Source: Branchiostoma lanceolatum
Taxonomy: Eukaryota > Chordata > Leptocardii > Amphioxiformes > Branchiostomatidae
Reading direction: 5' to 3'
Assembly (NCBI RefSeq): GCF_035083965.1
Contig: NC_089723.1
Coordinates: forward strand, 3,685,001 to 3,749,000
Length of the DNA stretch: 64,000 nt
The notes beneath the pieces were generated by a model that saw nothing but the letters and a program-made list of their open reading frames with translations, was not told the DNA's origin and searched no databases. Each line of letters begins with the position of its first letter. The first letter of the stretch is position 1. This document shows, piece by piece, positions 1 through 11,200 of the stretch. The position numbers and the translations under genes are program-made.

Positions 1-289
1 TAGCCAAGCACACCGGGTCTACTCTTCTCCATAAGTGTATTTGGTTCTTTTACCTGCAGAGGTTTGACGCTTAAGGCTAGGCTTATGCCTGAAGCTCCCT
101 CATACACTTTATCCGAAATGGAGAATGCGATCCCTTCCAACATGTCCGAGCTGGGGCTTTCCCTAGGGTCGACAACCTGTTGCTTACAATCATGCTGTGC
201 CCCTCAGCTTTTATCTATCTATCTATCTATTTATTTATTTATATTTATCTATTTATGAGACTCATCCATTACAAAAATGGAAGGGGAGA

Positions 290-640
290 CAAAAAAGGTG
301 ATCTCTCACTTCGTCTAGTTGTCTTCTCCAGCTCAAATAAACAACCAGAACAATCTACTAGGAAGCCCAAACCTTCAGCACTTATTTCTTACATCTCACG
401 CTATCTGACACTAACAAATCAAGACCATAGCACGTCCAGGTCAAAAGATAGAAAAAAAAACTGAAAGTTTTGCTGCAGTACCAAGGTCACATACCAGGAG
501 CTCCAAAATCAAATTTGACCTTTGTTTTTCCATCACCTACCCATATAGCAAATGTCATTATAAATCATTGAGAGGTTCTTGAATTATATTGACTACAGAA
601 AATGCGGAAACACAAATTCGAACACACACACACACACATG
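290..640 (-). repeat. Dispersed repeat R1, inverted copy
   Basis: Reverse-orientation relative of the repeats at 3715-4045 and 40830-41230. Shared landmarks are a CA/GT run beside the element, a stretch reading GGTACTGCAGCAGAAC on its sense strand, and the segment GACCTGGACGTGCTATGGTC. An ATCT/ATTT microsatellite lies at about 211-256. No gene is visible in 1-900. Confidence 0.6.
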
Positions 641-899
641 GCACTAACCCAAGATCTATTCTATTTTCAAGATAGACAAAACTAATACAATCTTTTTGTG
701 TGTCACAAATTTGAACTCTCAATTGTCGAGTGAAGAAACAAAGTTCAACTCAATATCCGTATGTATTCAACCATATCGATCCAACTGTCAGCAAGTGCAA
801 AGTTTTAACGTTTGGAAGTACTTTGATTCCTGTTTTAGCTGTCGACAACAGTTTCGCTATTTACAAAAAGACCCACTCTCTCGAGTCACACGGTTGCTG

Positions 900-1079
900 T
901 TTCGTGACGTCACCCTCCGCTGGCCAATCGTAGCGCGTTGTCAGTTTCGGTGACGTCACGCGGGTGTACTTGAGGAGGAAGTGGCTGGTTTCGGTGCCAT
1001 TTCCCGCCGACATCGCCTCGCTAGCAGGACTATTTGTTCTATAGCTACAGAAAGGGGAACAAGACGGCGTGAAAACAAG
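900..1079 (+). promoter_or_regulatory. TATA-less promoter with paired CRE sites, and noncoding first exon of the sacsin gene
   Basis: Two perfect CRE palindromes TGACGTCA lie at 905-912 and 951-958, with a CCAAT box at 924-928 between them. An Ets-like GAGGAAGTGG and an E2F-like TTTCCCGC follow. The stretch from about 960 to 1079 has no ATG and ends in a good splice donor (AAG|GTAGGA at 1080). I infer a noncoding first exon joined to the acceptor before 4835. The transcription start is not determined by sequence alone. Confidence 0.55.
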
Positions 1080-1895
1080 GTAGGAAACGTTCTATGTCAT
1101 TCCATGTGCGTAACGTAGCGGTAGTGTTAAACATGTAAGCGTACACATAGTTTCAGCTGAAGTAGGAAACGTTTTGTGGGGAGGGGGGTAGCCTTCCGAA
1201 AGACTTATCTTAAAAGAACCACGTTCGGTTTCCTGATTGTGTTTCTGACGGCTGTTGAGATCTAGTCGTCCCTCTAGGAAAAAATTAGATGTCATCGACA
1301 GTCAGAAACTTGGTTGTTTTTAATCTAAAAGTCCCAGAAAACTGCAAGTAGTTGTTGGAAAAAAAAGTTCGACAGGGGCTTCAACGTGGACTAGTGGGAG
1401 GGGGTGTCATTCTTACCAATCAATTTCGGTGTCTTACATGTCGACTAAGGGAGCAACAGCACAGCGAAATGTCCATATCACGTCAATCAATCAATCAATC
1501 AATCGATCGATAGACTAGATAACTTAATGATTATTAGATTTTGGCCCCCTGTCGGCTCTCCTTGATACTGTCAGAATTTTTGTTCTTTTATCCCGAGTTT
1601 TGGACATGCTATGGTCGCGATTTTTTTGCGGTAGATAGCTAGTAAAAATTGCTGGGTCGGCATCGTTGAGCATGGAATGGTCTGAATTCATGAATGTTAT
1701 TCTTAACGTTAGCGTTCTCTGAGACGGAATAAAGAAGTTGTTGATACAACTCCGGCCTTTGGCGCACCCAAAGTCAAGACTGTCATGTCGTCGTGGTTGA
1801 ACAAACTCGCATTCTTTGGCGATCGTAACGCAAGACTTAAAATCAGACAAAGGCAGTCCGGGGTGCCCAGTACAAAAAACGCCTGGGTACTATCT

Positions 1896-2074
1896 GAATA
1901 CTAGTACAGAGGCTCCTACTCTTGCTACTCACGGTTAATCTCCAAGCAGATCTACAACGGTGCAAAAATCGTAAGGTTAGCTCTGGCTAGCTTATACGAT
2001 TTTTGCACCGTTGTAGATCTGCTTGGAGATTAACCATGAGCAACAAGTGTAGGAGCCTCTGTACTAGCATTCAA
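1896..2074. repeat. Long fold-back (inverted repeat) element
   Basis: Two arms of about 80 bases, 1896-1975 and 1991-2074, are near-perfect reverse complements around a loop of about 15 bases. Each arm contains TCTCCAAGCAGATCTACAAC. It looks like a foldback MITE and would form a long hairpin if transcribed; it lies in the first intron of sacsin. Confidence 0.8.
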
Positions 2075-2473
2075 AATCAAACGACATCTAGGCTACAGTA
2101 CAAAAGACTGACGCGACACTTGAACCGCCCTGAGATATCAACTTACAAGTCACACTCCTCGGCCCCATGGCTGGTATTAAGCCTTTTTCTGTGAGCAAAA
2201 CACCACGAGAAAGCACGTTTGCTGTCCTCTAATTAGTTTTATGCAGTAACTGTAGCTCTGTAACTTAATACAAATCAGTCAAGTCAATGTTTTGATACTG
2301 GCGTTGGAAGCATAATGAATGCATGAATGAATTTCTTTATTTCGGGTATTTCACGTAGAAATACACAAGCAAACTATACATACAACAATTTATACACATG
2401 TTACATTATGATGCAATCTTCCCCCGCCCTGGGACAGGTAGAAATGTCGTAATGGCAGTGATTGAATTTTTTG

Positions 2474-2620
2474 CTAGTTTCTACCAGGACGACTGACTAC
2501 GCTGACTAATGGCGTGAATGATTTCCCCGGAGAATTTGGCTACCAAAGAGGTTTACCGGCCCCGTAGACTCTCCTGGCCAATCACTCCATTTTGTGGCAG
2601 AATTTTACGATCCCTTACCC
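2474..2620. mobile_element. Partial MITE3-like fragment
   Basis: The stretch beginning TAGTTTCTACCAGGACGACT and continuing through a GGAGAATTTGGC motif resembles the left part of the MITE3 copy at 62718-62911. It is weakly preserved. Confidence 0.35.
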
Positions 2621-2907
2621 CCATAGGAAGGCCTGGTGGAGACTACTTATTTTACATCTGAATGCTGAAATTGTCAATCTCGACCTAACTTGATAGTATC
2701 CTGTGCCCCTCCCCCCTCCCATACCAGCCCTTTTGGTACAACCCTTGGATCGTTATTGTCTGTCGCCTTCCCTTTGATGTCACGGGTCAAAGGGTGAACT
2801 TGTTTTGTGTGTACTCTTTTACACGCTATCTAATACTGTTGACGTTAGATTTGATTAGACCCCGGGAACGTCGGTAATTCAATTGATTCTGAAGCAGAGG
2901 TCGGGGG

Positions 2908-3206
2908 TCAGTAAGAAAAAAAGATAAGGGGAGACCCACAGCCCTTTTGAGGCTGCAGTGACAATGGGTTGTTATCCACTGTGTCTAGGGCACGGTATTG
3001 GACGACTGAACCTATTCCACTCCTTCCACTGCCTTTTACCTCCCCAACCGAAGTCAGGTACCCATTTTTACACCCGGGTATAATGGGGAAAGTCGTCTTG
3101 AGTGCCTTTCCCAAGGGTACAACATCAGTGGCATGTTGAGGGATTCTAACCCAGGGTTCTGGGACAAACAGCCTTACCGTTATGCCAACCCGATGCCAAA
3201 CGGGGG
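2908..3206 (-). mobile_element. tRNA-derived SINE, minus strand
   Basis: On the minus strand a Pol III box A-like TTGGCATAACGG is followed by a box B-like GGTTAGAATCC. The body contains CCTTGGGAAAGGCACT and CAAGACGACTTTCC, which recur in the SINE at 59127. The open frame crossing it is a product of the repeat. It is not a functional tRNA gene because the cloverleaf is not intact. Confidence 0.7.
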
Positions 3207-3714
3207 GCAAGTAGTGGCCTCCATTTTTTACATAAGAGCGAACCCAGTGAAAGAAATCACGGCCACTTCTAAACCACGACCAAAACCACTGCTTGGAGAA
3301 TAAAGTCAAATGTCTATTTATGATGCTCATTGAGACATATCTAGATCCTATATGAAAAAGAAAATATTTTTGATTGATATGTGTGTCTCGACTTTTCTTT
3401 ACAATGTCGAAACTTCCCTTGTCTTTTCAAAGTTAAGGGACATGTCCCTGGTTACTGGAAATTTCATATTTTGCTGACGTTACACGTCATCAGAACGCTT
3501 CAACTTGTTGCATGTCATTTCATTTGACCTCTGACCTGTCGTATGTGACTGGCGTACTCAGTCGTTGCTGACTGACTATTAGCTATGTTTACTTCACACG
3601 GAAGTAAATGCTACGGTCAAAATTGGAAAAAAGGGGCCCCGCATGGTAGTTAGCCGATTTTTTTTGCACTTTTGGGCGTGACCCCTACGTGGCCCCCTTC
3701 CGGGCTATTTTTGG

Positions 3715-4045
3715 ACCCTGGATTTTTATCTCCATGAAAAATGAAGATATAGTTTCTGTGTGTCTGTCTGTGTGTCTGTGTGTGTGTGTTTGTGTTTCCG
3801 CACTACTGTAGTCAGAATAACTCAAGAACCTCTTGATGAATTACGATGATATTTGGTATGTGGGCGTGAAGCCGAAATTCAAGGTCGATTGAGGCCCCCC
3901 TGGCATGTGACCTTGGTACTGCAGCAGAACTTCCGTTTTTTGTATCTTTTGACCTGGACGTGCTATGGTCTTAGATTTTTGGTTGGCTGATAGCTTGTGG
4001 TGTAATAAAGAAGTAATGTAGGTTTGGGCCCCTGGCAGCTGCTCT
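3715..4045 (+). repeat. Dispersed repeat R1 with a GT microsatellite
   Basis: Near-collinear with 40830-41230. Both begin with a CATGAAAAATG(A/G)AGATATAG stretch, then a TG/TCTG run, then CTTGGTACTGCAGCAGAAC. Related pieces occur at 290-640, 1535-1640, 54130-54240, 55760-55900 and 61975-62110. No coding capacity. Confidence 0.75.
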
Positions 4046-4834
4046 GGAACTGCAGGGGCGTTACTGTGAAAATCTTGCAGTCAAAATCAACTCGGGACCC
4101 GGGACAAATAGACGCCATTACCTAACCGTGAAAGCACCGAGATCCCCCCTCCCCTCACACACACGCTAACATCGGCAAGACACTGTTTAATATACTAGGT
4201 ACTGCTTGAAAGCATTCCGTGCCGTCGCCACATAGTGTACTAGGGACTCATTTTCTTCCAGTTCAATCACTGCTTTAAAAAGAAGTACCTTTTAATGCCG
4301 GTCTCTTGTTATTTGTTGCCCATTCAGCAAAATAGCAGGGAAACCGAAGGTCGGGTCCAAATGTCGTTTCTCGGTGAACAATGTTGTTCGACCAAAGTTT
4401 TGATTCATCGGCCAATATAAAGAGGAATTTGAACACGACACATTGTCACAATCTCGCAGTCATGCGCACTTTCTCCAGTTTAGACCACGTAAATACGTGT
4501 ATTGCACTGCACATAATAAAGAACGGAATTTGTGTGAATATCTTAGGAGGAATTTCCACGCTGAAAGTTTCTCCCTAGAACTACATTGCTTTGAAACAAG
4601 CTTCCTCGTGATTATATTCCCTGATGAGTACCTTAAACCTTCCAGAACAAAGGTGAACAAGTATCTGTCATCTGTAACCCAAAACATGTGAGTGCCTCAT
4701 ATGAGCCTTGTTTTGTGGTGAATTCAAAGCAGAAAAAAAAGAATATCGTGTATTGCACTGTGCATAATGAAGAATGACATTTGAACAAAACGTACTCGCG
4801 TAGTCACGCATGTTTTCCTGTCCCGCCGCCACAG

Positions 4835-4915
4835 CTCACTGTTCCTGGACCAGCGCCAAACAGACGGACTGAGACGATGTCACCGTGAAAGACACGGCTG
4901 TGAACCTGCTGCATC
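4835..4915 (+). promoter_or_regulatory. 5' UTR part of sacsin exon 2, with a short upstream ORF
   Basis: The acceptor CCGCCGCCACAG ends at 4834. The exon carries an upstream ATG at 4877 whose frame stops after three codons (stop at 4886-4888), ahead of the main ATG at 4916. In the main frame a TGA at 4901-4903 precedes the ATG, so translation cannot enter from upstream. The uORF could lower initiation at the main start; that is inference. Confidence 0.6.
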
Positions 4916-5229
4916 ATGGCAGAACGTAAGTAACATCTTAAAGTTTCCCGATTGTCTTATAAGACATTAAAGCCTATGCTATTGATTTAGGATAATTATT
5001 TTGTAAACTGGACCTGGTCTTAGTGTTAACGCTTACATGGTATTTTATATGTAACGTTATGTGGTGGTTGAATCAGAATTTTGGGGTCTTGGTTCGGTTT
5101 TGTAACAGTGAAATGTACAAAATGTCAAACGCACACACGCATACACTCACACACATACACTCTCTCACACACACACACACACACGCACACACACAGGCAC
5201 GCACACACACACACACACACACACACGGG

Positions 5230-5262
<33 letters not shown>

Positions 5263-8200
5263 GCACGCACACACACACACACACACACACACATGCACAC
5301 ACACATGCACACACACACTCGCACGTGCACACACACACACACATGCACACACACATGCACACACACACACACATACACACGCACCCACACACTCGCACAC
5401 ATACACACATACACGTACACGTACACGCAAAACCGACACTGTAGTTTGTATACGAAAAAGGCTTGCACTGTGTTCAAGATATATGTCAGGATACAAATGA
5501 TTACACAAAACAGAAATGCGACAGAAATTTACTGGTGGTGGGCATCGGCTAGTCGGTGAATCGCACAACATACAGCCTGTTTTGCGAGGGAAAGACAACC
5601 CCCACATCGTACGAACCTTGTGGCTCTATCGTATTGCTGTCGTAGGATACACAACTCGCGAAACATGCTGATGTTGTGATTATAAGATAACTTTGTTGCG
5701 CAACAAGTGTACAAGGTACAAAGTATGGCTGGTACATAACTACAGTTCTATACATATCTAAGTGCTAATCTACCTAATACAAGAGTGTATAGTATGGGTT
5801 TAGAATTGGGTTCTTACAAACATTGGAGGAATTTATATCGTCTAATCATTCTTTGATATATTTTCCTATGTATTCTATGTCACATGTCAATATGTACTTG
5901 AGTTTAATTGCTATTTAAGTCCATTGAAATAAATCCTGGTATATAATTATTAGATGATAGCCGAAATTCCATCAAAAAGTGATATTCATCTTCGCTTTGG
6001 ACAAAATAGACAAACCCTCTGGTCGATAGGATCTTTTTTAAATCTTCTATTTAGATAATTAACCGATTCTCTTGTCCATAGGACACAGATTTGGCCAGTC
6101 ACCCCCGCCGTTGGTTGAATATCTCCAGGATGTCCTCAACAGGTATCCAGATGGGGGACAGATTCTGAAGGTGAGCGTAAACGCAATGTGGGGAAAACTC
6201 CCCCCCCCCTTTTTGTGATTAGCTACAATGAAAGATTGGCTTCAGCCCTCTTTCCCTACGTTAACTTCCAGAGGCGGCGGCACGAAATTTTGTTTTTGGG
6301 GCGAAATATTTCATATGAAATGTTCACTATGACGAGCGCCGAAGGCCCGACAATACTAGGGGGGTTCGGGGGGTATTTTCCCCCGTAAAATTTTGAAATC
6401 TAGACCCTCTGAAATGCTATGTTCTGCATTCTGAGGGGCAAGTTTAGCTGGAAGAGTAAGCTAAATTTAACGACATCTCTATTTGTAAAAAGCAATACAG
6501 AAGGGTTTCAGCTTGATTTTGGAAAAACGGTGCCCTCCGGCGACATATCTTTTCGCCTGAAGCACGACATGCTCCCGCAGGAAAATTTAAAATTATAGAC
6601 CTATTGAAATGCTATTTCCTGAAGTCTAAGGGGCAAATTTTGCTGGTAAAGAAATCTAAGTTTAATGACATCTCTGTATGTGAAAAAAAATACAGAAGGA
6701 TTTCAGCTTGAGTTTTGGCGAACGACGCCCTCCCGACATACAATTTTTCCGCCGGATCGCGACATAGAAAATTTTGACCCATTGAAACGCTGTTTCCTGA
6801 ATTTTGGAGGGCAAGTTCTGCTTATAAAGTAAGCTAAGTTTAATGACATCTCTACATGTGAAAAAATACAGACGGGTTTCAGCTTGAGTTTTGGGGTGCG
6901 TAGCCCTCGAAGTTCGAACCCTCCTGACATATTTTTCGCCGGCGGCAACATTCTCCTCCGGGAAAATTTTGAAATATTGACCCCCTGAAACGCCTTTTTT
7001 GCTGAATTTGAGGGCAAATTTTGCTGATAGTTATAGATCTAACAAATACAGAAGACCCCCTGTGCCGCCGCCACTGCCTGCACCTCGTGAACTTTACACG
7101 AGGCGCGAGCATTAATGCTAGGGTCACATTTCCAATCCGGAGCCCGACCGGGCAGTCTTTGGGAACGAAAATTATGATACAAAATACAACAAAAACTCAA
7201 AACGTACGCAAAATTATTTAAGACCATACCTTGTGCAAATTTATTGGCATACACTTTGATTTTTCGTTTCCGCAAACAGCCCGGCCGGGCACCGGTTAGG
7301 AAATGTGACCCTAGCATTAGGAGGGTAGGTACATGTAGGTGATCCATGTATGTTTTATTGTATTATACTTTGACTTATGTCGGCCCATTGGTAACATGAG
7401 AGGCTAAGGGCAATAGGGTTATAACATTCACTTGTTTACTAGCAATTTGTTCATTTGTCAATTGATTTCCTTTTCCTCTAGTATTGTCTGTTTGTGTCCG
7501 CGTTAATTAGGTATTACATGAGACCTTTCTTGTTGTTTTCAGTTCTGTGTTAAGCAACGAAAAAGTTTCAACTGAATGTCTTGTCTAAACATGATCTTCG
7601 CACTCTATCCCTACCTGCCTATACCCATTGCCTCCAAACGTAGCACGCTATAAACGCTTAAAATAAATGGTTATTTTTTACCTCATTTATCTTCATTGAT
7701 TGAATGATATGATCTAAAATAAGAACGCAAGACTTCATATACCGTGATTTTAGTAGCAAAAACAACGAATTTGTATATATATTGAATAATGTTTGTATAT
7801 TGAGGATAACTCAAGATAAATGATCACTAAACATGTTTCGTCACCCCTACCAGGAGTTGATTCAGAACGCGGAGGATGCCGAGGCCAGCGAGGTCCGGTT
7901 CCTGTACGACAGGACGCAGTACGGCACCCGGACGCTCCACTCCCCCAAACTGGCGGCGTTCCAAGGTCCCGCCCTGTGCGCCTACAACGACGCCTGTTTC
8001 ACCGGGGAGGACTGGGACAACATCCAGAACACAGCCAGGAGTATGAAGAAAGGCGACCCCATGAAGATTGGACGCTTCGGGCTGGGGTTCAACTCCGTGT
8101 ACCATCTTACAGGTAGGACCAGTTTTGTTTTTATCTATCTATTAATCTTTAGGGTGGTCCCTTCAGTTACATAACAAATCATAACAAATCAGGATACAAA

Positions 8201-11200
8201 AGGATAACTTAACATAAACTGAATGAGTAATCAATTCACAATCATATAACATAAAACAGGAATGATCAAACATAGGAGTAATAAATCAAACAACTCAGAA
8301 TAATTCAAAATAATAACAACTCAAAACCACAAAGGTCGTTCAACTGAGGGTCAGAGGTCAAATGTCTTTCTAACCTTGTCCCTACGGCCATCTGTAACCA
8401 ATAGGAAATTGGGTGCCAAATGGCTACTTTAGCGTGCTAAATGTTAATCTCCAAAAAGATATAAAGGGCAAATATCGTAATGTCTCTCAAGATCAATCAG
8501 AAAAGCACGCTTCTCCACGGAACCGGAGCTTGAGAAATGCTACAATTTTGCACTTCTACATCTGATTGAAGGTAACAGTGTTTTGGCCATTTAGCTGCAT
8601 GTTGAATTGTGTGTAATGAAAAGAAAACGGTATACATGTACTGTATCGGGACGTAGGCCATTGTCTTCTGAGGCCAAAGGATGTAAGCAAATGAAAATTG
8701 TTAGAGAGCAGATCATGTTGTTAGGAACAGAAATATACATCATCAATATGGAGTCTCTAACCCTTATTCGTAGTCTAAATGGCCGCGAGCAATTGTTAAA
8801 GACAAAATGTTGACAAGAAAGTGTGAAGAATGGCTGACTGTGTCGGCATAGATTGGTATAATCCTAAGTAATTCCTTACAGAAGAAATCGTGATCCTTTC
8901 GATTAAAAAAAAGGGTGAACAACTGGTAAGATGTCATGTTATATGTTGTTTCCAGATCTGCCGATGATCCTAAGTGGACAGCATGTCGCCATCCTTGATC
9001 CGCACGAGAGCATCTTTCTCATAGACGGTGTTCGGCAGAGCGGTCGCAAATGGCACCTTAAGGAAGATGCTGAGGAGATCAAGAGCCTACAAGACCAGTT
9101 CTCACCTTTCAAAAAACTCTTCGAGGGTGCTGAAGATCCCTTTAAGACCGGATTCTTCAACGGGACGATCTTCCGATTTCCCTTGAGACAGACGTCATCA
9201 AGACTCTCCAAGACTATCTACAACAATCAAAAAGTCGTTGACTTGTTTGATTCCTTCAAGGCAGATGGTGACATTGTCCTGCTCTTCATGCATCACGTGC
9301 GGTCCATCAAACTGATGACCAGAGAGGCAACTGGCCACAGCGCCACAGACTATCGCGTTTCCATGTGCAGCCAGTCTGAACAAGAAAGGGAAAAACGTTT
9401 CACTACTAACGTGAAAGAAGCCCTGAAGGTAAATGTAGACAAACGGGAGACAGTCGTCAGTACGTGCCGCTTCTCGATGGCGATAGACGGTGTAGGTACC
9501 AGAGACTGGCTGGTGACAAACTACGTGAAGGGACGGGGGATCTCAGAAGAGGCAAGGAGTCTGTCTGAAGAGCTCAGCTTGCTCCCGTGGGTCGGGGTGG
9601 CGATGCCGCTGTCCGGGGAGGGGAAGCTTGACGGGCGGACGTTCTGCTGCCTGCCGCTGCCTGCGGGACACGAGTCCACCGGCCTGCCTGTCCACGTGCA
9701 CGGCTTCTTCGGCGTCAGCGACAACAGGAGGAGTCTGAAGTGGACAGGGACGGACCAGAAGAGTGACTCTGCAGCAAGGTAGGTTTTTTTTTGTTTTTAC
9801 CTCCGTAAAAGGAGGTATTGTTTCTCTCACAAGAAGCTACATCTATCACCTGCCCCCCCCCCCTCTCACCCACGGCACGCTGGCGGCGTTGCTGCGGCCT
9901 ATTGAATTGACAAAGCCCTCAACAAATTTCATCGACAAAAGACAAATCTTTTTCAGCTTTGTGTGTTTTGTTGTCTTTTTGGTCATACTTGTACGTTTCC
10001 CATTATAAAGTCAAGGGTAACACAAATCCAGTTTAGGACGCATAGACGCCGTCAGCGTGCCGCGGGTACAGTGAGAGGGGGGCTTTTATACTACATGTCC
10101 ATTAATCTACCTAACGCCACGAGTAGAACATTCTTCAACACGCGTTTTCTCTGCACCTTTCCAAGAAATGTGAGGAAGTGGGTGACCAGAAGAAGTGACC
10201 ATTACAAAGAAACCCAACATTTTCATTGAACTTCATTTACCACGCTAATTATATTACCCTACTTATCTATACCTATAGCTGAACTTTTGTGTATATGTAT
10301 ATTAACCTTTCTGCACTTTCAATTTGACAATGGATCATTTTGAATGTATATTCGTGCTGTCTTTAATACAGGGATAACAGAGCGTTTCCTTTCTCCTCCT
10401 CAGGTGGAACGAGGCTCTCGTACGGGAGATCCTGCCCGCTGCCTACGCCCGTCTCATCACCGACGCCACGCGCTGCAGTACCAAAGACACCCTCTACGCG
10501 GCGCTCCCAGACCGGTCCCACACCGCCCCACACTGGGACAAAGCTCTCACACCGTTCTTCGCCGACGTCCTCACTCAGAAGGTTGTGTGGACATCTGCAA
10601 ACGGCGGTAAGTGGATCACTCCAAGAGATGCAGTCTTCAACAGAACGTCAGTTCCAACTGCAGTTCAAGACTACCTGGTCGGCGCGCGAATAGATGTGGT
10701 GACGCTGCCCAAACACGTCATGCAGGCCATCGACGACACGTTCCCCCGTCATTCTCTCAACGACGTCACCCCTGGACTGCTAAGGGCCACCATGAAGAGG
10801 ACGGGAGTGCAAAACAGTTCCAGAAAGCACCAACTGGCCTGGCTGCAGTACGCCCTAGATGATAAGAAGTATGACGAGATGGAAGGGATCGCACTCCTTC
10901 CGTTGTCCGACAAGACTTTCACAACGTTCTCTAAATACGACAAGACGATCTTCATCGAATCTGAGGGGCATCCAAGAACCCTTCTCCCGAGACTTCAGGG
11001 GCGTTTCCTGGACACGGATAAGGACATCAAACCACCCATCCTACACCATCTTCGGGCGGCTGCAACAGAGGCAGAAAGAAGAGGTACGTACTGAAACAGA
11101 TATTAGGCCTCTAGTGCATACCTAGATTGCAACTGGTAAACTTTTCATTGCAAAGATTTAACAAATTCATTGGCTTTCAGGGATACCATCATAAAGGTAA

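Noticed and set aside
2908-3330. Possible 140-residue minus-strand gene
   Set aside because: Coincides with a tRNA-derived SINE; Pol III boxes and a repeated body explain it.
4381-4691. Overlapping frames on both strands upstream of the sacsin start
   Set aside because: No domain, no splice link and no conserved context; probably intron sequence.
5023-5607. Open frames of His/Thr or Cys/Val over the CA repeat
   Set aside because: Low-complexity dinucleotide sequence, open on both strands.
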